A DNA stretch of 64,000 nucleotides from Apostichopus japonicus (lineage: Eukaryota > Echinodermata > Holothuroidea > Aspidochirotida > Stichopodidae). A program made the translations under genes and the position numbers. Location: NCBI RefSeq assembly GCF_037975245.1, contig NC_092580.1, positions 1,225,001-1,289,000 of the forward strand. Reading direction: 5' to 3'. Shown in pieces: positions 21,300 to 34,500 of the stretch (position 1 is its first letter; every line of letters begins with the position of its first letter). Under the pieces are notes generated by a model. It worked only from the letters and a program-made list of their open reading frames with translations, searched no databases and had not been told where the DNA came from.

Positions 21300-22840
21300 T
21301 GCTTTTCCTTTTACAATACTCATGTAAAAGGAAGAAAAAAAGGAAAAAAAAGAATGATACTTTGAAATAACTTTTTTTTTAATGACAAATCAGTTCATGG
21401 ACAGGATATACCTTCATCCCTCCCACCACAGTTAATACCCTTCGACTACCTGTCCAGAAACAGGTTATCCCTCATCAAATTATTATGCAAATACTAATCA
21501 AAACATGCAATACATATTTCATAAACATTCTTAGTGATACCTGCATCTACTATTGAGATGGTTGGGTGACAACAGACAGTTTCTATAATGTTTCTATTAT
21601 TTATAATATCAGCCTGGAGGGCAGTTATTTAATGATACTAAGCAGTCACATGTACATATGGGATAAGCCTATGGCCTTTTTACTTCACACCAGGTGGCTA
21701 TCCAATTCACACCAGTACATTCTTTTTGGACATTTTTTTTTAAACATTTGGAAGACCATTTCAACATGAGGGGAAAAAGAATTGATTTCTCCTAGATAAA
21801 AATAATAACCCCATCTTACTTTAGCCAGATAGGGCTTGAATCCATAGGTTTGCTTGACGACAAGTTCCCAACAAAAAGGAGTTGGCCTTCCATGGCTGAT
21901 TGCTGATTCAGTTTACAATACCATGGCGCCCCTGCTACCATCAATAAAATTGTCTTTAACTTTCATTTATTAACTAAACCTGATTTTGAATTAATTTTAG
22001 ATAACTCAATTTTTACATTTTTTGCCCTCCAGTTTGAAAAAGGAAACGTTACTACCATAGCACAAACAACATATATGTGGAAAGGTTGCTCCCTTTCATT
22101 GCTGTCACAATCACCCCCCCCCCCCGGCTCCGACTACCACACCCCAAATTATATACACGAAGAGTGCATTATTGAAAGTTTCTTTAAATATAGCCTTATC
22201 ATGCAGCAAACCTGTGCTACTGCAAACTGAAAATTCAATTCAAAGATTCTCCCTCTTCACTTTCATTTCTCCTTCTCTATCCTTCGCCTCACCACCCCCC
22301 ACCCCACCCCTGGTCCTTCCAACTACCATCCATAACTCCTGCCAATATTAAATTCAGTCACCTTATCATGCCCCCATAAAGTGTCAGTCAGTCAAGCACC
22401 ACAATGTTTGTAGACCAAGAAATCAACAACCGAAACCCATTTTTAAAACTTTAAAGCCCCATCAAATAAAGATGCTGTTTTTTTCTTCTTTTTCTCTAAA
22501 CAAGATAAACAAGATAAACACACAAACACCAAATCCAAAATATATAAAATTCCAATTCCCATTTTGAATATTCTTCAAATTTTGTTTGCCAAGCCAGGTT
22601 AAAAAGGGAGTGTTATTCTTTTTGGCCTTCCTTTGCTGCAATGCAAACACAGAGGTGTTTGCATTGCAACAAGGTGTAGTTTTCTATACTAAAAAACAAA
22701 TAAAATCAAATAAAACTTAAATAAAAGATGATTATAGCACATGCAGGAGAAGAGTGAGAGACCTCCCAAATACTACCGGCTTATGTATACAAAAGACCTT
22801 TTTCCGAAATCCTTTTTCCGACATCGTGGCAAATCGAGAG
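21300..22840. other. No gene seen; includes SRP68 3' flank
   Basis: AT-rich DNA downstream (minus strand) of the SRP68 stop codon, so part of it is probably SRP68 3'UTR. A minus-strand AATAAA equivalent (TTTATT) occurs near 21966, but I cannot say it is used. Short frames are uninformative. Confidence 0.4.
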
Positions 22841-23139
22841 TTACTTTTCACCCCCGCTCCACCATCCACGCAGGAACCCACCCAGACCCCCCTGCGGGGA
22901 CGATTTATTCTGTTCCAGTTTCTCATCCAAGGAGGGTAACTCTATATGGTTCAGAGCTATGTCAAAGAAGAGCGGTTTGCACGGTGACGGCTTAAAGTCC
23001 AGTGGAAATGTGGTGAAGTTGGGCTTGGCGGCCAGGTCCGGCTGGTTGGCGTTGTACCGGTCAAGCCATTCCGCCAGCGGTCGATTGTCCTTCAGACCGA
23101 GTTGCGCCATTCCTTTGCTGATGAAAGGTTCATTGGAAT
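22841..23139 (-). CDS. SRP68: Signal recognition particle subunit SRP68, last coding exon
   Basis: SRP68 binds 7SL RNA and, with SRP72, forms the heterodimer that supports elongation arrest and targeting of secretory ribosomes to the ER. This exon starts after the acceptor TTCATTTTTCAG and runs about 98 codons to a stop. It contains the conserved C-terminal block FKPSPCKPLFFDIALNHIEL followed by PSLDEKLEQ, which is the signature of the SRP72-binding end of SRP68. It finishes with a Gly/Trp-rich tail (GGLGGFLRGWWSG) where homologues have a short Gly-Phe-rich tail. The minus-strand open frame continues upstream to 23176, but the splice acceptor makes 23139 the likely border. Confidence 0.88.
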
Positions 23140-24335
23140 CTGAAAAATGAACGCAGAGAGGTTCTTGGTAAGCCATGGTTTTTTTTTTATGTATTCTTGG
23201 GTGGAGGGTATTTTCTATGGGTGAGGATAATCTGGAGGGTGGGGGAAGTCAATTCAATTAACTGTGAGAAATGTCATTGAATTAGGAACCACCTAAGGCC
23301 TATTCTCATCTTTGTAGTAAGTTTGTCACCTTGAGCTACGTGACAGTTCATAAGTAGGGGGGGGGGGGTATATTCGAGTGGAATTTGGGATTCAAATCCC
23401 TGAATAGAGAAAGTTTACAAAAACTTGTTAATTTGCAGTCATTTTTTGTTATTGCTGTCACAAACAGAAATGGATACCCACTTTCTATTATTTGTAGATG
23501 ACAGAGACTGGTTCAATCGCAGTCTACAAGGCCAGATAAACTCTTTATATTTTGGCTTTCAATTTCTTTATTCTGACAAATTTCGATAGTACAAAAGACG
23601 GCAGTTTTGATCAGGCTTTTGATACTTCCTTGTGATCCCTGAACATCATACATTCAGCTACAAGCAAAAATAACTGTTGTCTGTCCTGTCCACCACAATA
23701 ATCCTATTGTAATATTTTCAGACCCTAAGGGCTAATAGGTCTCTTCCCCCCCCCCCCAAAAAAAAAAGGTGTGAAAAGGGGCGGTGCTGCTTCCAACCGA
23801 ATGAATCTTTTCACTCATTGTTTAACCAAAGAGAAAAATTTGGGAAAGAAAACAACAGATTATTAATATAAAGGCCATATTTCTCTGAATCATTGTCTAT
23901 GCTCTGATGGAATACATTTGTTCCAGTAGCAGGGTTCAATTCCAAGGTTCCAAATGGACACGGCAGTTTAATCTGCATTTTCCTGACGATCAGACCCAAA
24001 AGAGAACATCGATATGTCTCTCCACTGTTATCCCAAAGAAGAAACCTTTCAGAAACTCAAGGGTACTAAAGGATTTCTTCCTTTTAAATTAACCAGCGTC
24101 CTACACAAAATTAACAGGGTAGTAACATGATGGTCTCTGCCTGATTCCCCCTCCCCCCCCACCCAATTTCTTTTCTTAAAGTTTTGGTATTCATCCTTTC
24201 ATATATAGTCCATCTTGCATTTTGCCTTTTGAAAAACAAGAATCCTTAATCTTCATCCAAAGCAGCAAAAAGTTTCTTTCCAAACACAGTACATTGATTA
24301 TTATTATTATTATTATATTATTATTAAGTACATAC
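23140..24335 (-). other. SRP68 intron
   Basis: It lies between two SRP68 exons. The simple junction of the flanking exons is out of phase (phase 2 donor, phase 1 acceptor), so either a further short exon lies here or one base is miscalled. A poly(C)/poly(A) run at 23745-23768 is a likely spot for sequence error, but it is intronic. Confidence 0.5.
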
Positions 24336-24409
24336 CTAGAATGGGAGGCCGCCTGAGCAGAGTACTTCAAGTCGTTGATATCTTGCGCAAGAGTGTCCAA
24401 TTCCTCTAC
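24336..24409 (-). CDS. SRP68: SRP68 internal exon
   Basis: 74 bases between the acceptor TTAATCAATAG and the donor TCTAG|GTATGT. They encode VEELDTLAQDINDLKYSAQA and ASHS, matching the short conserved segment of SRP68 just before the SRP72-binding region (a helix followed by a K-x-S-x-Q-A-A pattern). It sits upstream of the last exon on the same strand at the expected place. Exons further upstream were not found. The Jockey-like element at 24.7-29 kb occupies the adjoining intron or flank. Confidence 0.75.
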
Positions 24410-25069
24410 CTATTGATTAAATGAAACCAAAATCTAATCATGATGTCTTTAGGGAGTTTAGAGTTTAGGGAGTTTTTAGGGAGTGTCACTACCCGACAAG
24501 CCCTATAGGGTTTTTTAATACACTTCCTTTCACAAGTTTTGTTTCTTATCTCCTTCTATGTCATATGTCATACTTATGTCATACTGATGTTAAAATAGAA
24601 CAAAAATCAATAAATGAAATGAAATAAATGAAATTAGTTACCTTTTTTTTTTAATTTGAGTAAAAGTTTTGTCTTTGTTGTTGTTGATATCAAATCAAAA
24701 GGAGTTTAACCCCTGGTCGACCTGGCGAGAGGTCCTACGGGGGATAATAAGTTTGTTTTTATAGAATAGACATTTTTTTTTTTTTTTCTTGGAAAGGTTG
24801 TCTATGTTCAGTCAGGGAATTGCTGGTAAATGAAGTCTTATATATTTATATTGGACAGGATAGCCATAATCATACCCGAGGTCAGAGTCAAAGAGTCACT
24901 TAGGGAGGGATTTCTAAAGGAGAGGAATTTTTTAAGTACTGAGAATTGTGGAGACGGAGTGGTTTCTATTGTTTGGGTAGGGAGTGGTTGTGGTTTCTAT
25001 TGTTTGGTAACAATATAATCTGTATATATAAGTATACTTGGGCCTAGAACCATTTAGGAAAGGATTTTT

Positions 25070-25825
25070 TTAATGGAATGAGACTTTAAGTAGTAACAAT
25101 TGTGAATACAGAAAGGGTTTGGTTTTGGGGTAGTGAGTTGTTGCGACTTTGTATTTCAGGGGGAGGTCTTCAATCAAAGGGTCGTTCTCGAGGTTGTTTT
25201 TGTATAACTTGGTGTTGAATTCTTCAAGTCGGGTGAAAGTAGATTTTGTGTTTCCTGCACGGAGAACGTACAAAGTAGCAATATAGGTAGGGATTTTGAG
25301 TGCGAGTCGATAAGCTGTGGTGTGGATTCTGTTTAAAATTTGTTTATTGGGATTAGAGATGGTAAGCAGGGAGATGCTCCCGTAACTGAGAATCATTTTT
25401 ACTTTGGATTTATAGATTTGGATAATGGTTTTCGGAGGGAAGTTATATTTGTGTGAGAGGATTTGAATGGATTTAAGTTGGAACCAGCAGCGTCCTGCAG
25501 TTCTGTTACAAAGTAGATTAAACGATAATTTGCTATCGAAAGTGGTACCAAGGAAGGTTGCATTAGGAGTAGCAGTGATTGAGGTGTTGAAAAGATTCAT
25601 TTTGGCAATATGGTTATGGTATTTTGAGTTTATTATGGAGAAATTGGCTAGGTTAGATATTGAGGGATATATTTTTGTTCTCCACATCGAGCACCACTTT
25701 TCGAGATGTGTAATTGCTCTTTTAATATTTAGTTCCGTCATATAGATATTTTTACTGGTGCTCCAAATGGCTATGTCGTCAGTGTACTGACTATAGCTGC
25801 ATTTAGATAGAGGGGGGATGTTCAA
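25070..25825 (-). pseudogene. Reverse transcriptase C-terminal half (copy A)
   Basis: 251 open codons. The catalytic motif appears as QYTDDIAIW, with the usual A/ADD replaced by TDD, followed by the thumb region (AITHLEKWCSMW; ATFLGTTFDSKLSF) and a C-terminal domain. The preceding block on the same strand (AGTPQGAVFSPL near 25870) is the RT motif upstream of the catalytic one, in frame but separated by decayed codons. No RNase H follows; the frame ends near 25070. Confidence 0.85.
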
Positions 25826-27800
25826 ATCATTAACATATAGGGTGCAGGGGAGGGGGCTGAAAACAGCGCCCTGTGGAGTCCCTGCACCAAGTAGAAAAGG
25901 TTTTGATTGTTGGTTTTTGTAGCATATTTTGGCATTGCGCTCACTAAGGAAAGAGGAAAGAAGTCTGGTGTAATTGGAGGGGAGATTAAAGTTAAGTAGT
26001 TAAATTCTTATGCCGTTGTGCCAAGTTTTGTCGAACTCCTTTTTGGCATCAAGGAAGAGGGCAGTGGTATCATGTTTTTTTATGAAGCCGATGCGAATTT
26101 CTTTGGAAAGGTGGAAAGTTTGGTTTATTGTAGATTTGTGTGCCCGGAATTAGCCTGATTGATACGGGCAAAGTGATTAATTTGCTCAAGGTGGTTTCTG
26201 GTGTGGTTATCTATAATTCTTTCGAAAATCTTACCTAAGGCTGGTAGGAGACTAATTGGTTGATAGTTTTGAATTTTGGTGTGTCTTTACTTAGTTTCGG
26301 TATTAAAATCATTTTGGCGGATGTCCACAGGGTTGGGAAATGACCCAGTCTAAGGAGTTTGTTAAATAATGGGAAAATATGAGAGTTAATGAATATCGGA
26401 GGCCCACGGAGGGGAATCTTTTAGCATTAGGTCATTTATGTTGTCAAGACCAGGGGAGGAGGCATTTTTGCATATTCAGTGGCACTATACCAATCATTTA
26501 TATCTATTTCTTTGAGTAGAGGGATGTTTTTGTTGAGACATCCTTAGAAGTTGGGGATAAAGCTGGTTGCATTACAGATAATTGTACGGTTTATTTTGTG
26601 TTGGAATCTGTTATCGTATGGAGGGCCATCTAAGATATTGAATATAGTTTTCAAGTATGATTCACTAAGCTTTATTTGGTCTTAAGTTTTTGTGATGAGG
26701 TTACCTACTTTATCTCTAAGGCATTCGTCTGTATTACCTGTGTTTGGGTTGTAATGGGTTTTCGATATTTCTTTAATTTTTCCAAAAGTGTTTTGGGTTT
26801 TTGTCATTAATGATTGAATCGCATTTGTTTTGGACTCGGTTTTGGTCGACCGCCGATATTTGTCTATTTATTTGTTTTTCAAGTTGGTTAATTTAGGTTT
26901 TTAGAGTTGGATCTGGGGAGATCATATAGGTTCTATGTAGTCGACGTCTGATTTATTTGGTGTAAGAATATTCCTATTTAGTTTTGGATTTCTGTTTTGT
27001 TTTTAAGGGGCAGTGTTTTTTGAAGGTATTAAAGATATGTTGGGCAATGCTGTCACAATATATGCCGATGTAATTTAGCTTGTTGTTGTGGTAATTGGCA
27101 ATAGTGTTGTTTGTTATGATCCCTTTTTAAATGATGTCCAGTCTGCTTTATTGTAATTATACGTTAATTCGTTATTTTGGATGCGACTGAGGTTTATGTC
27201 TAGCTCAAAAAGGAGTGGAAAATGGTCACTGATTAGGTCATCTTCTAGGATTTGAATCGAATGAGTTTTAGTTGCAAGGTGGTTTGAGGTTATGGCGTAG
27301 TCAAGTAGTTCAGTATTATTGTTTATTGGGTTTATCCTAGTTTTGGTATTTTGGTTAATTATTGTTAAGTTGTGTTTATCACATATTTCTAAGAGGGATA
27401 TGCTTTTTTCAGATATTTTGGTGCTACCAAAAATGATGTGGTGGGCATTTAAATCTCCTAGTAGTATTGTATTTTTATTAGAACTGTTTTTGATTGTGGA
27501 TATGGGCTCATTTGGGGACTATAATAGCTAATAATGTGGAGAGGTTTATTGTCTCTTTCGAGTACAATTTCAATTGTTTGGGTTTGTTTGGGAGGAGGGT
27601 GGCTTTGAGGTTGTTTTTTTCAGCAATAAGTACTCAAACCATATATCGAGAGATATCGTGTCTGAAAGTTTGGTAACCAGGGATGCTAAGGTGGGAATTT
27701 GTATTTAGTTTAGTTTAAAGAAATGATATCCGGGGAGTGGTTGGCGAATATACTAAGTAGGAGGCTTAATTTTGGAAGGATACTGTTGATATTTAGGTGG
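25826..27800 (-). pseudogene. Endonuclease and N-terminal RT remnant (copy A)
   Basis: The start of an AP-type endonuclease (LHLNINSILPKL near 27790) and RT motif FLDAKKEFDKTWHNGI (near 26040) can be read, but stops and frameshifts interrupt them throughout. 26110-27530 is the part shared with copy B at 16441-18672. Confidence 0.7.
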
Positions 27801-27831
27801 AGGAACTTGACCGAAGGAGGGAGTGTGCTTG

Positions 27832-28990
27832 TCATGTAGGTGATTGAGGAGGGCTAAATATTGAAGGATGGTGGAGACGTTCCATAATTACAGTTCTTGG
27901 GATATTTAAGTTTAGGTGTTTTAGTGCTAACACGGTGGCGTAACTGGCAAGGTCGTCAGATTTAATATTAATGTTGGCTGTTTGGAAGGTGTATTGTACT
28001 AATTCAATTACAAAGGTTGCGATATTAAGTTTTTTTTCAGTGACGATTTTATTCGTTATTTCAATTTTAGGGGTAAAATTGGTTACATTCGCGTAGGTTC
28101 TTTGTTCTTGTTGTTTGTTATTAGCTTCAGTTTTAGCTTCTTTAAATTTTGGGCATCCTTTGTAAAGGGCGACATGAGTCCCTGAGCAATTGGCACATTT
28201 TGGGTTTTCTTTTGGTTTGGGACAGTCTTTAACTCTGTGGTTTTTGCCACATCTGAGACATCTGGTTTGATTTTTGCAAGTATGGGGGGTGTGTCCAAAG
28301 AGTTGACATTTGAAACATTGAGTGATTTGGGGGGGTTCGTGGTATTCTTCTGTTTTGTGTTTAGAGTATCCTAAGTAGAAACCTTGTTTGATTAGGGATT
28401 GTTGAGGCTCTTGTTCTTCAAACGTCATTTTTACTTTCCAAGCTGTATTGTTTGTGGCATGACTAATGAGTCTTTTAGCTTGTACTGGGGTGTATTCTTG
28501 GTCTTTGAGTTCTTGTTCAATATCTTTGATTTGAATTTCAGGGTTTATGCCACAGGCTACTACGGAGAAGTTTCTTTGTCATACTTTTTTTGGGATTCTT
28601 GGTTTGGGGTTGCCTAGTTAAGTCTTTTGATTCCATGGTTTCAGGAGGATATTTGCAGTTTTAGGGTCATGGGGGTGATTAGGATGTCGTTACTACAAAG
28701 ACGGTTTATATTTGAGATCATGGCATTTGGTTTTTCTTCATTGATTAGTTTAGCAAGTGTTTATTGGGTTTTTTGATAGTTCTGGTAAGATTCCTGATAC
28801 AATGATTGTTTGAGCGGACTTTTTGGTGGTTGGTTTGGAGTTTGGAGATGGGTTTATTTCAACGTATATTGGACGTTGTCTTTTTCTGCTATTTTTGTAC
28901 AGGGATCCAGTCATTAATGTCTATGTCAAAATCAGAGAGGTTCAGGTTTTCGACTAAGGGGGCGGTTATAGGTGGGTAAGGGGTTGTCAT
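27832..28990 (-). pseudogene. ORF1 (gag-like, three CCHC zinc knuckles) of copy A
   Basis: The candidate start ATG is at 28990 (MTTPYPPITAPLVENLN). The first half is broken by frameshifts and stops. From 28428 to 27832 the frame is open and shows three knuckles in a row: CFKCQLFGHTPHTC, CLRCGKNHRVKDC and CANCSGTHVALYKGC. This arrangement is characteristic of ORF1 proteins of Jockey/I-type elements, which coat the element RNA. A Lys/Gln-rich stretch and an Asn/Ile-rich C-terminus follow. Confidence 0.85.
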
Positions 28991-29240
28991 ATTGGCAAAA
29001 CAGCCCCTCCCTACGGGTTTTAAATGGCTTTTATACAATGAAATTGATCATAAACTTTACTTACTAGAAAGAATTAGTCTCCAGCCTAAGACGGCGGACG
29101 GAAAGAATAGGAACTCCTTTTGAAGAGACACACTATGAATCGAAAGTGTACTCTGCGGCGTTGTGTTGGTATCCAAGGAGGCGTACGTTTTGTAAATGGC
29201 GGGTAAGTCATAGAGTGAAGGATTATGGGGTGGCGCTATG

Positions 29241-29547
29241 TCAAAAAGCTAACTGTTGATCAATATAGTCCACAGAACCCTAAGGAAAGGAGAGGAATGC
29301 ACAAGAAATAGCCAGTTTTCTTCAAAGTAAGTCTCGTACATTTAGCACAAAACATAAAAAACTAATTAGCAACTAATTCCAACAAAGTTTAGACTGTGAT
29401 TGAAACTTTACTGGTGGAAACATAATTAAATATGTATTTTTATGAACCTTTCTTTCTTATGACTAACCTTGACTGTATATTGCAGCTTTCCAGCTTAGCT
29501 GGTGTTTTTCCTTCAAATGAGTTTTCTTGAGTCATCTTTGAGTTTTC
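29241..29547. other. No gene seen
   Basis: Spacer between the Jockey-like element and the minisatellite block. AT-rich, with no recognisable feature. Confidence 0.4.
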
Positions 29548-31345
<1,798 letters not shown>

Positions 31346-31415
31346 ATCAACTGTTGAGAGGACAAGACTGATGTTCATGATACTGGCTCACACTGATGTT
31401 TTCCTTGAATCTTAC

Positions 31416-31520
31416 TTTTTCTCCAATTTCTATTAAATCACCTCCAGATAACACTTCCAGATCTCTCTGTAGAGGACAGGCTTGAAGGATCTTCTCGTAT
31501 TTGGTGGAGTTTATGATCTT
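31416..31520 (-). pseudogene. ABCC/MRP-type transporter exon, copy 2 (5' half missing)
   Basis: It matches copy 1 from [14 protein letters not shown] through GDLIEIGEK and then has an intact donor, GAAAAA|GTAAGA. The part upstream of about 31520, including the Q-loop and acceptor, is absent. Homology with copy 1 also continues about 60 bases into the intron, so the duplicated block is genomic DNA, not a processed copy. Confidence 0.78.
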
Positions 31521-34500
31521 TCAACCACTTGTTCTAAACCTGATCCAGCTTCATTACAGACATCCAAGACTCACAATTTTCCTTCAATTTTCTTCATCTT
31601 CTTCTTTCACCTGAGACAGTATTGTAAAAGATAAGAAGATTTCATATATTGGAAAGCAGATAGACATTGCAACTAGACTCATTTTTATACACTCCCTCCC
31701 TTCCCTCCCCCTGACTACCTAAACAACCCTGACTGCTGCCTCATTGATATAACAATATATAAACAAATGTATATGATTGTGGTTTAATGGCAGAAATAAA
31801 CGAAACAAATACCAGAGCTTAAATATTTCTGTGTTACTATAGTAAACTGCATACCCAAACGGAAGCATTACAGAATCTTCAATGTCTCAGACCTCCAGCA
31901 GGATGTTACAGTCACAGTTCATGGAGTCTCCTTGTGAATCAGTGTGGCCAATGCAATGCTGTAAAGACAAATATCAAAGCAATATGTACAGTATATATAT
32001 ACCTTTGGTGTGACATAAATTTAAGTATTTTTTTTAAAGTAGTTTTACATAAGATCATCTTTCTGTTTGCATATGCAGATACCTTTTTTGATGAATGTTT
32101 ACAAACATGAATAAACTGTACCTCTATTTGTTACTAAGTGCCTGTTTATTTTTAATACTTGCAATATGACTCTTTAATGAACCTTACTAGACATTGCTAT
32201 CAAACCTATGGAGTACTTCGTAAAATGCCAAAACTTCCTTTGATGTATATTGTTCACTATAATGGTCAAGCTGATTGAAAGGAATGAATTCAACACAATT
32301 TGAGAACATTTCATCAGTCAAACAATTTGGAGAGCATGTACTAGTTTAAACAAACTTAGCAAGCACATTCATGAGGAACTGGAAAATTGAAAAATGTCTG
32401 AAATAAACATCATTCTTGAAACGAGAAACTTGACAAGTGAAATAAGGACCGACACTTAAGCTAAAACAAGTACACTTAGCAAAGATGAAAACTGGCTTTT
32501 CAGCCAACACACAAGTACCAACAACATATTAGTATATTCATGGTAAACCATCATGTGCTTCCATGACTTCTAGCACCTGTGTAATAATATTCTATATCAA
32601 CAAGGACAGAGATACTATATATTGTACTTATCTCTCAATACTCTTAATATGTGTTTACCATGAGTTGTGTTCCTCACAGCTTTCAATCAATGTTTTCAAA
32701 TTGAAAACCAAATCAAAGACAATTACTCAACAATGAGAGGTCGACTTAGCAAAGTTTGAATTCGGTTTAATAATAATCAAAGTTTCAGTGAAACAGTTCT
32801 GCAGACCATAAAATCATGCCTTAGGCATCAAAGAAGGCTATGATCTGATAAAGATATGCCAAGAGTTGGACCAATACTGTTAAGCCTAGCTTCAGGTCAA
32901 AATTATGCTAGTTGATCAAATTAATACATGTATATCAATTTAGTTGCCTATGCTAGGTAACATCAGCTTTCATGGAGAGTTTTCTCCATACTTGAACCAT
33001 CACTAACATCAATTTGACCACAGAGCTAGGCCTAATTGCTTGAGAATTTCATTTTACAAAGTACTGTTGCTTGTATAAGAAGCCTAGGATAGGCTAGTTA
33101 GTCCTCATCTCTATCTAGCCTTCGCTTTGGTAGGCTAGCCTAGGTTTCCCATTTTCATTTGGTGGTAGGCCTAGCCTGGGGCCATCTGTTCCCTCCCCTA
33201 ACAACGTTATTTTCCTCCCACTTAAAAGTTGAACAACTTACATTAACATTTTCAGGGGAGTTAACTAAGGTTTTTCATGGGAGGCATATTGGCTAGGCTA
33301 TGTGGAAAGAATAGATGTTGTAAGTGGAATAACTGTAAGAAAAGATTTAAAGGGAGAAAGGTAAAGTTAAGGGTGAAAAATAACACGGTTAAGGAAACTA
33401 ACATACTATTTTCAAGGGAGGAGACTGTTGTTCTGTAGGCTCTGACTGCATATTCTTGTAGAGTAAGCTTAAGAAAGTTGTGATAGTATGAAAATAGAAA
33501 ATGTGACCAGGTATCTTCCTTGTGTAACTGTTCAGTGATTGGAAGATAAAAAAGTGTTTGTGAATAGGCCGGATTGTTTGCATAGGATTGTATGCGAACA
33601 TGGGGTAATATACATGCGTGGAATTCATAGTGGTAATGGGTCGTTTGCTTGTAATGGCATTCATTGTGGGAATGAAATAACATAGAAAATTTAGCCTATA
33701 GGTATGCCCTCCTTGGTTCCTCTCCTTGTTTTCCTATTTACCAGTTTCTTCAATTACTACAGGTACAAGTGTCTCTTGAAATATGTTCCTTTCTTTCACC
33801 AAACTCTCCTAAATCACAAGACACATTTACTACATGCAGTTGCTTCACTACCTAAATTAATTCTTTCCACAGCCAAGCCGTCTTTCTTTCCTCCCCTGAA
33901 AAACATTGGTTTCAACCCCTAAAAATAATTTCAGGGAGGAAACTATTGTTTTTATTCTTGGAAGTTGGAGAAGAAACCAACGGACTTGCCTGTCATGATG
34001 GAAAAAAAAAAAGGAAAGAGAGCTTTCATCCTAAGCTAATTTGTCCGGCTGCGAGTTAGTTTCTTGTGGATGTGTTACTGTTATTGTTAAGTGCTAGATG
34101 GCATAGCCTAGGCTATGGTAGGCTACTCTGGTAGGAATTTAAAGACATTTAGGCCTAGGCTAATTAAGTTAGGCCTAGCCTAACTGTACTAGCCTTAACC
34201 AGAAAGTAATTAGGCCCAACCAGCTAGGTCTAGTATTTTGTCGGAAGATATAAAGTGACCTACTTTACTTACGTTAATTGTCTAGTGAATAATCATATTA
34301 GGCCTAGATTAGCATTCCAACTAGTATAGACGCCAGTGCCTACGTGAGCTAGCCTATCGTTAGGCCTAAGCTATACTATTATATGATAGGCTAGCGTAAT
34401 TTCTCACGCTCGCCGACTCAAACAATGTGAAGTACTAACTTGCTCCATAAAACTAATACACAACCTTCGAGCTGGCGAATATATCTGCCATTCACATTCT

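Larger units (their letters stand above)
24690..29240 (-). mobile_element. Jockey-group non-LTR retrotransposon, near full length but decayed (copy A)
   Basis: Read on the minus strand, the order is 5'UTR, gag-like ORF1 with three zinc knuckles, endonuclease remnant, reverse transcriptase, and a 3' tail with an A-run (plus-strand poly(T) near 24775) and a CAACAACAACAAAG end. There is no RNase H domain after the RT, which with the triple-knuckle ORF1 points to the Jockey group rather than the I clade. Several stops and frameshifts make it inactive. It lies in or beside SRP68. Both ends are approximate, and no target-site duplication was identified. Confidence 0.8.

Noticed and set aside
31887-31958. 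Short terminal-exon-like piece on the minus strand after TTTACAG
   Set aside because: Only 24 codons with no upstream partner and no recognisable family.
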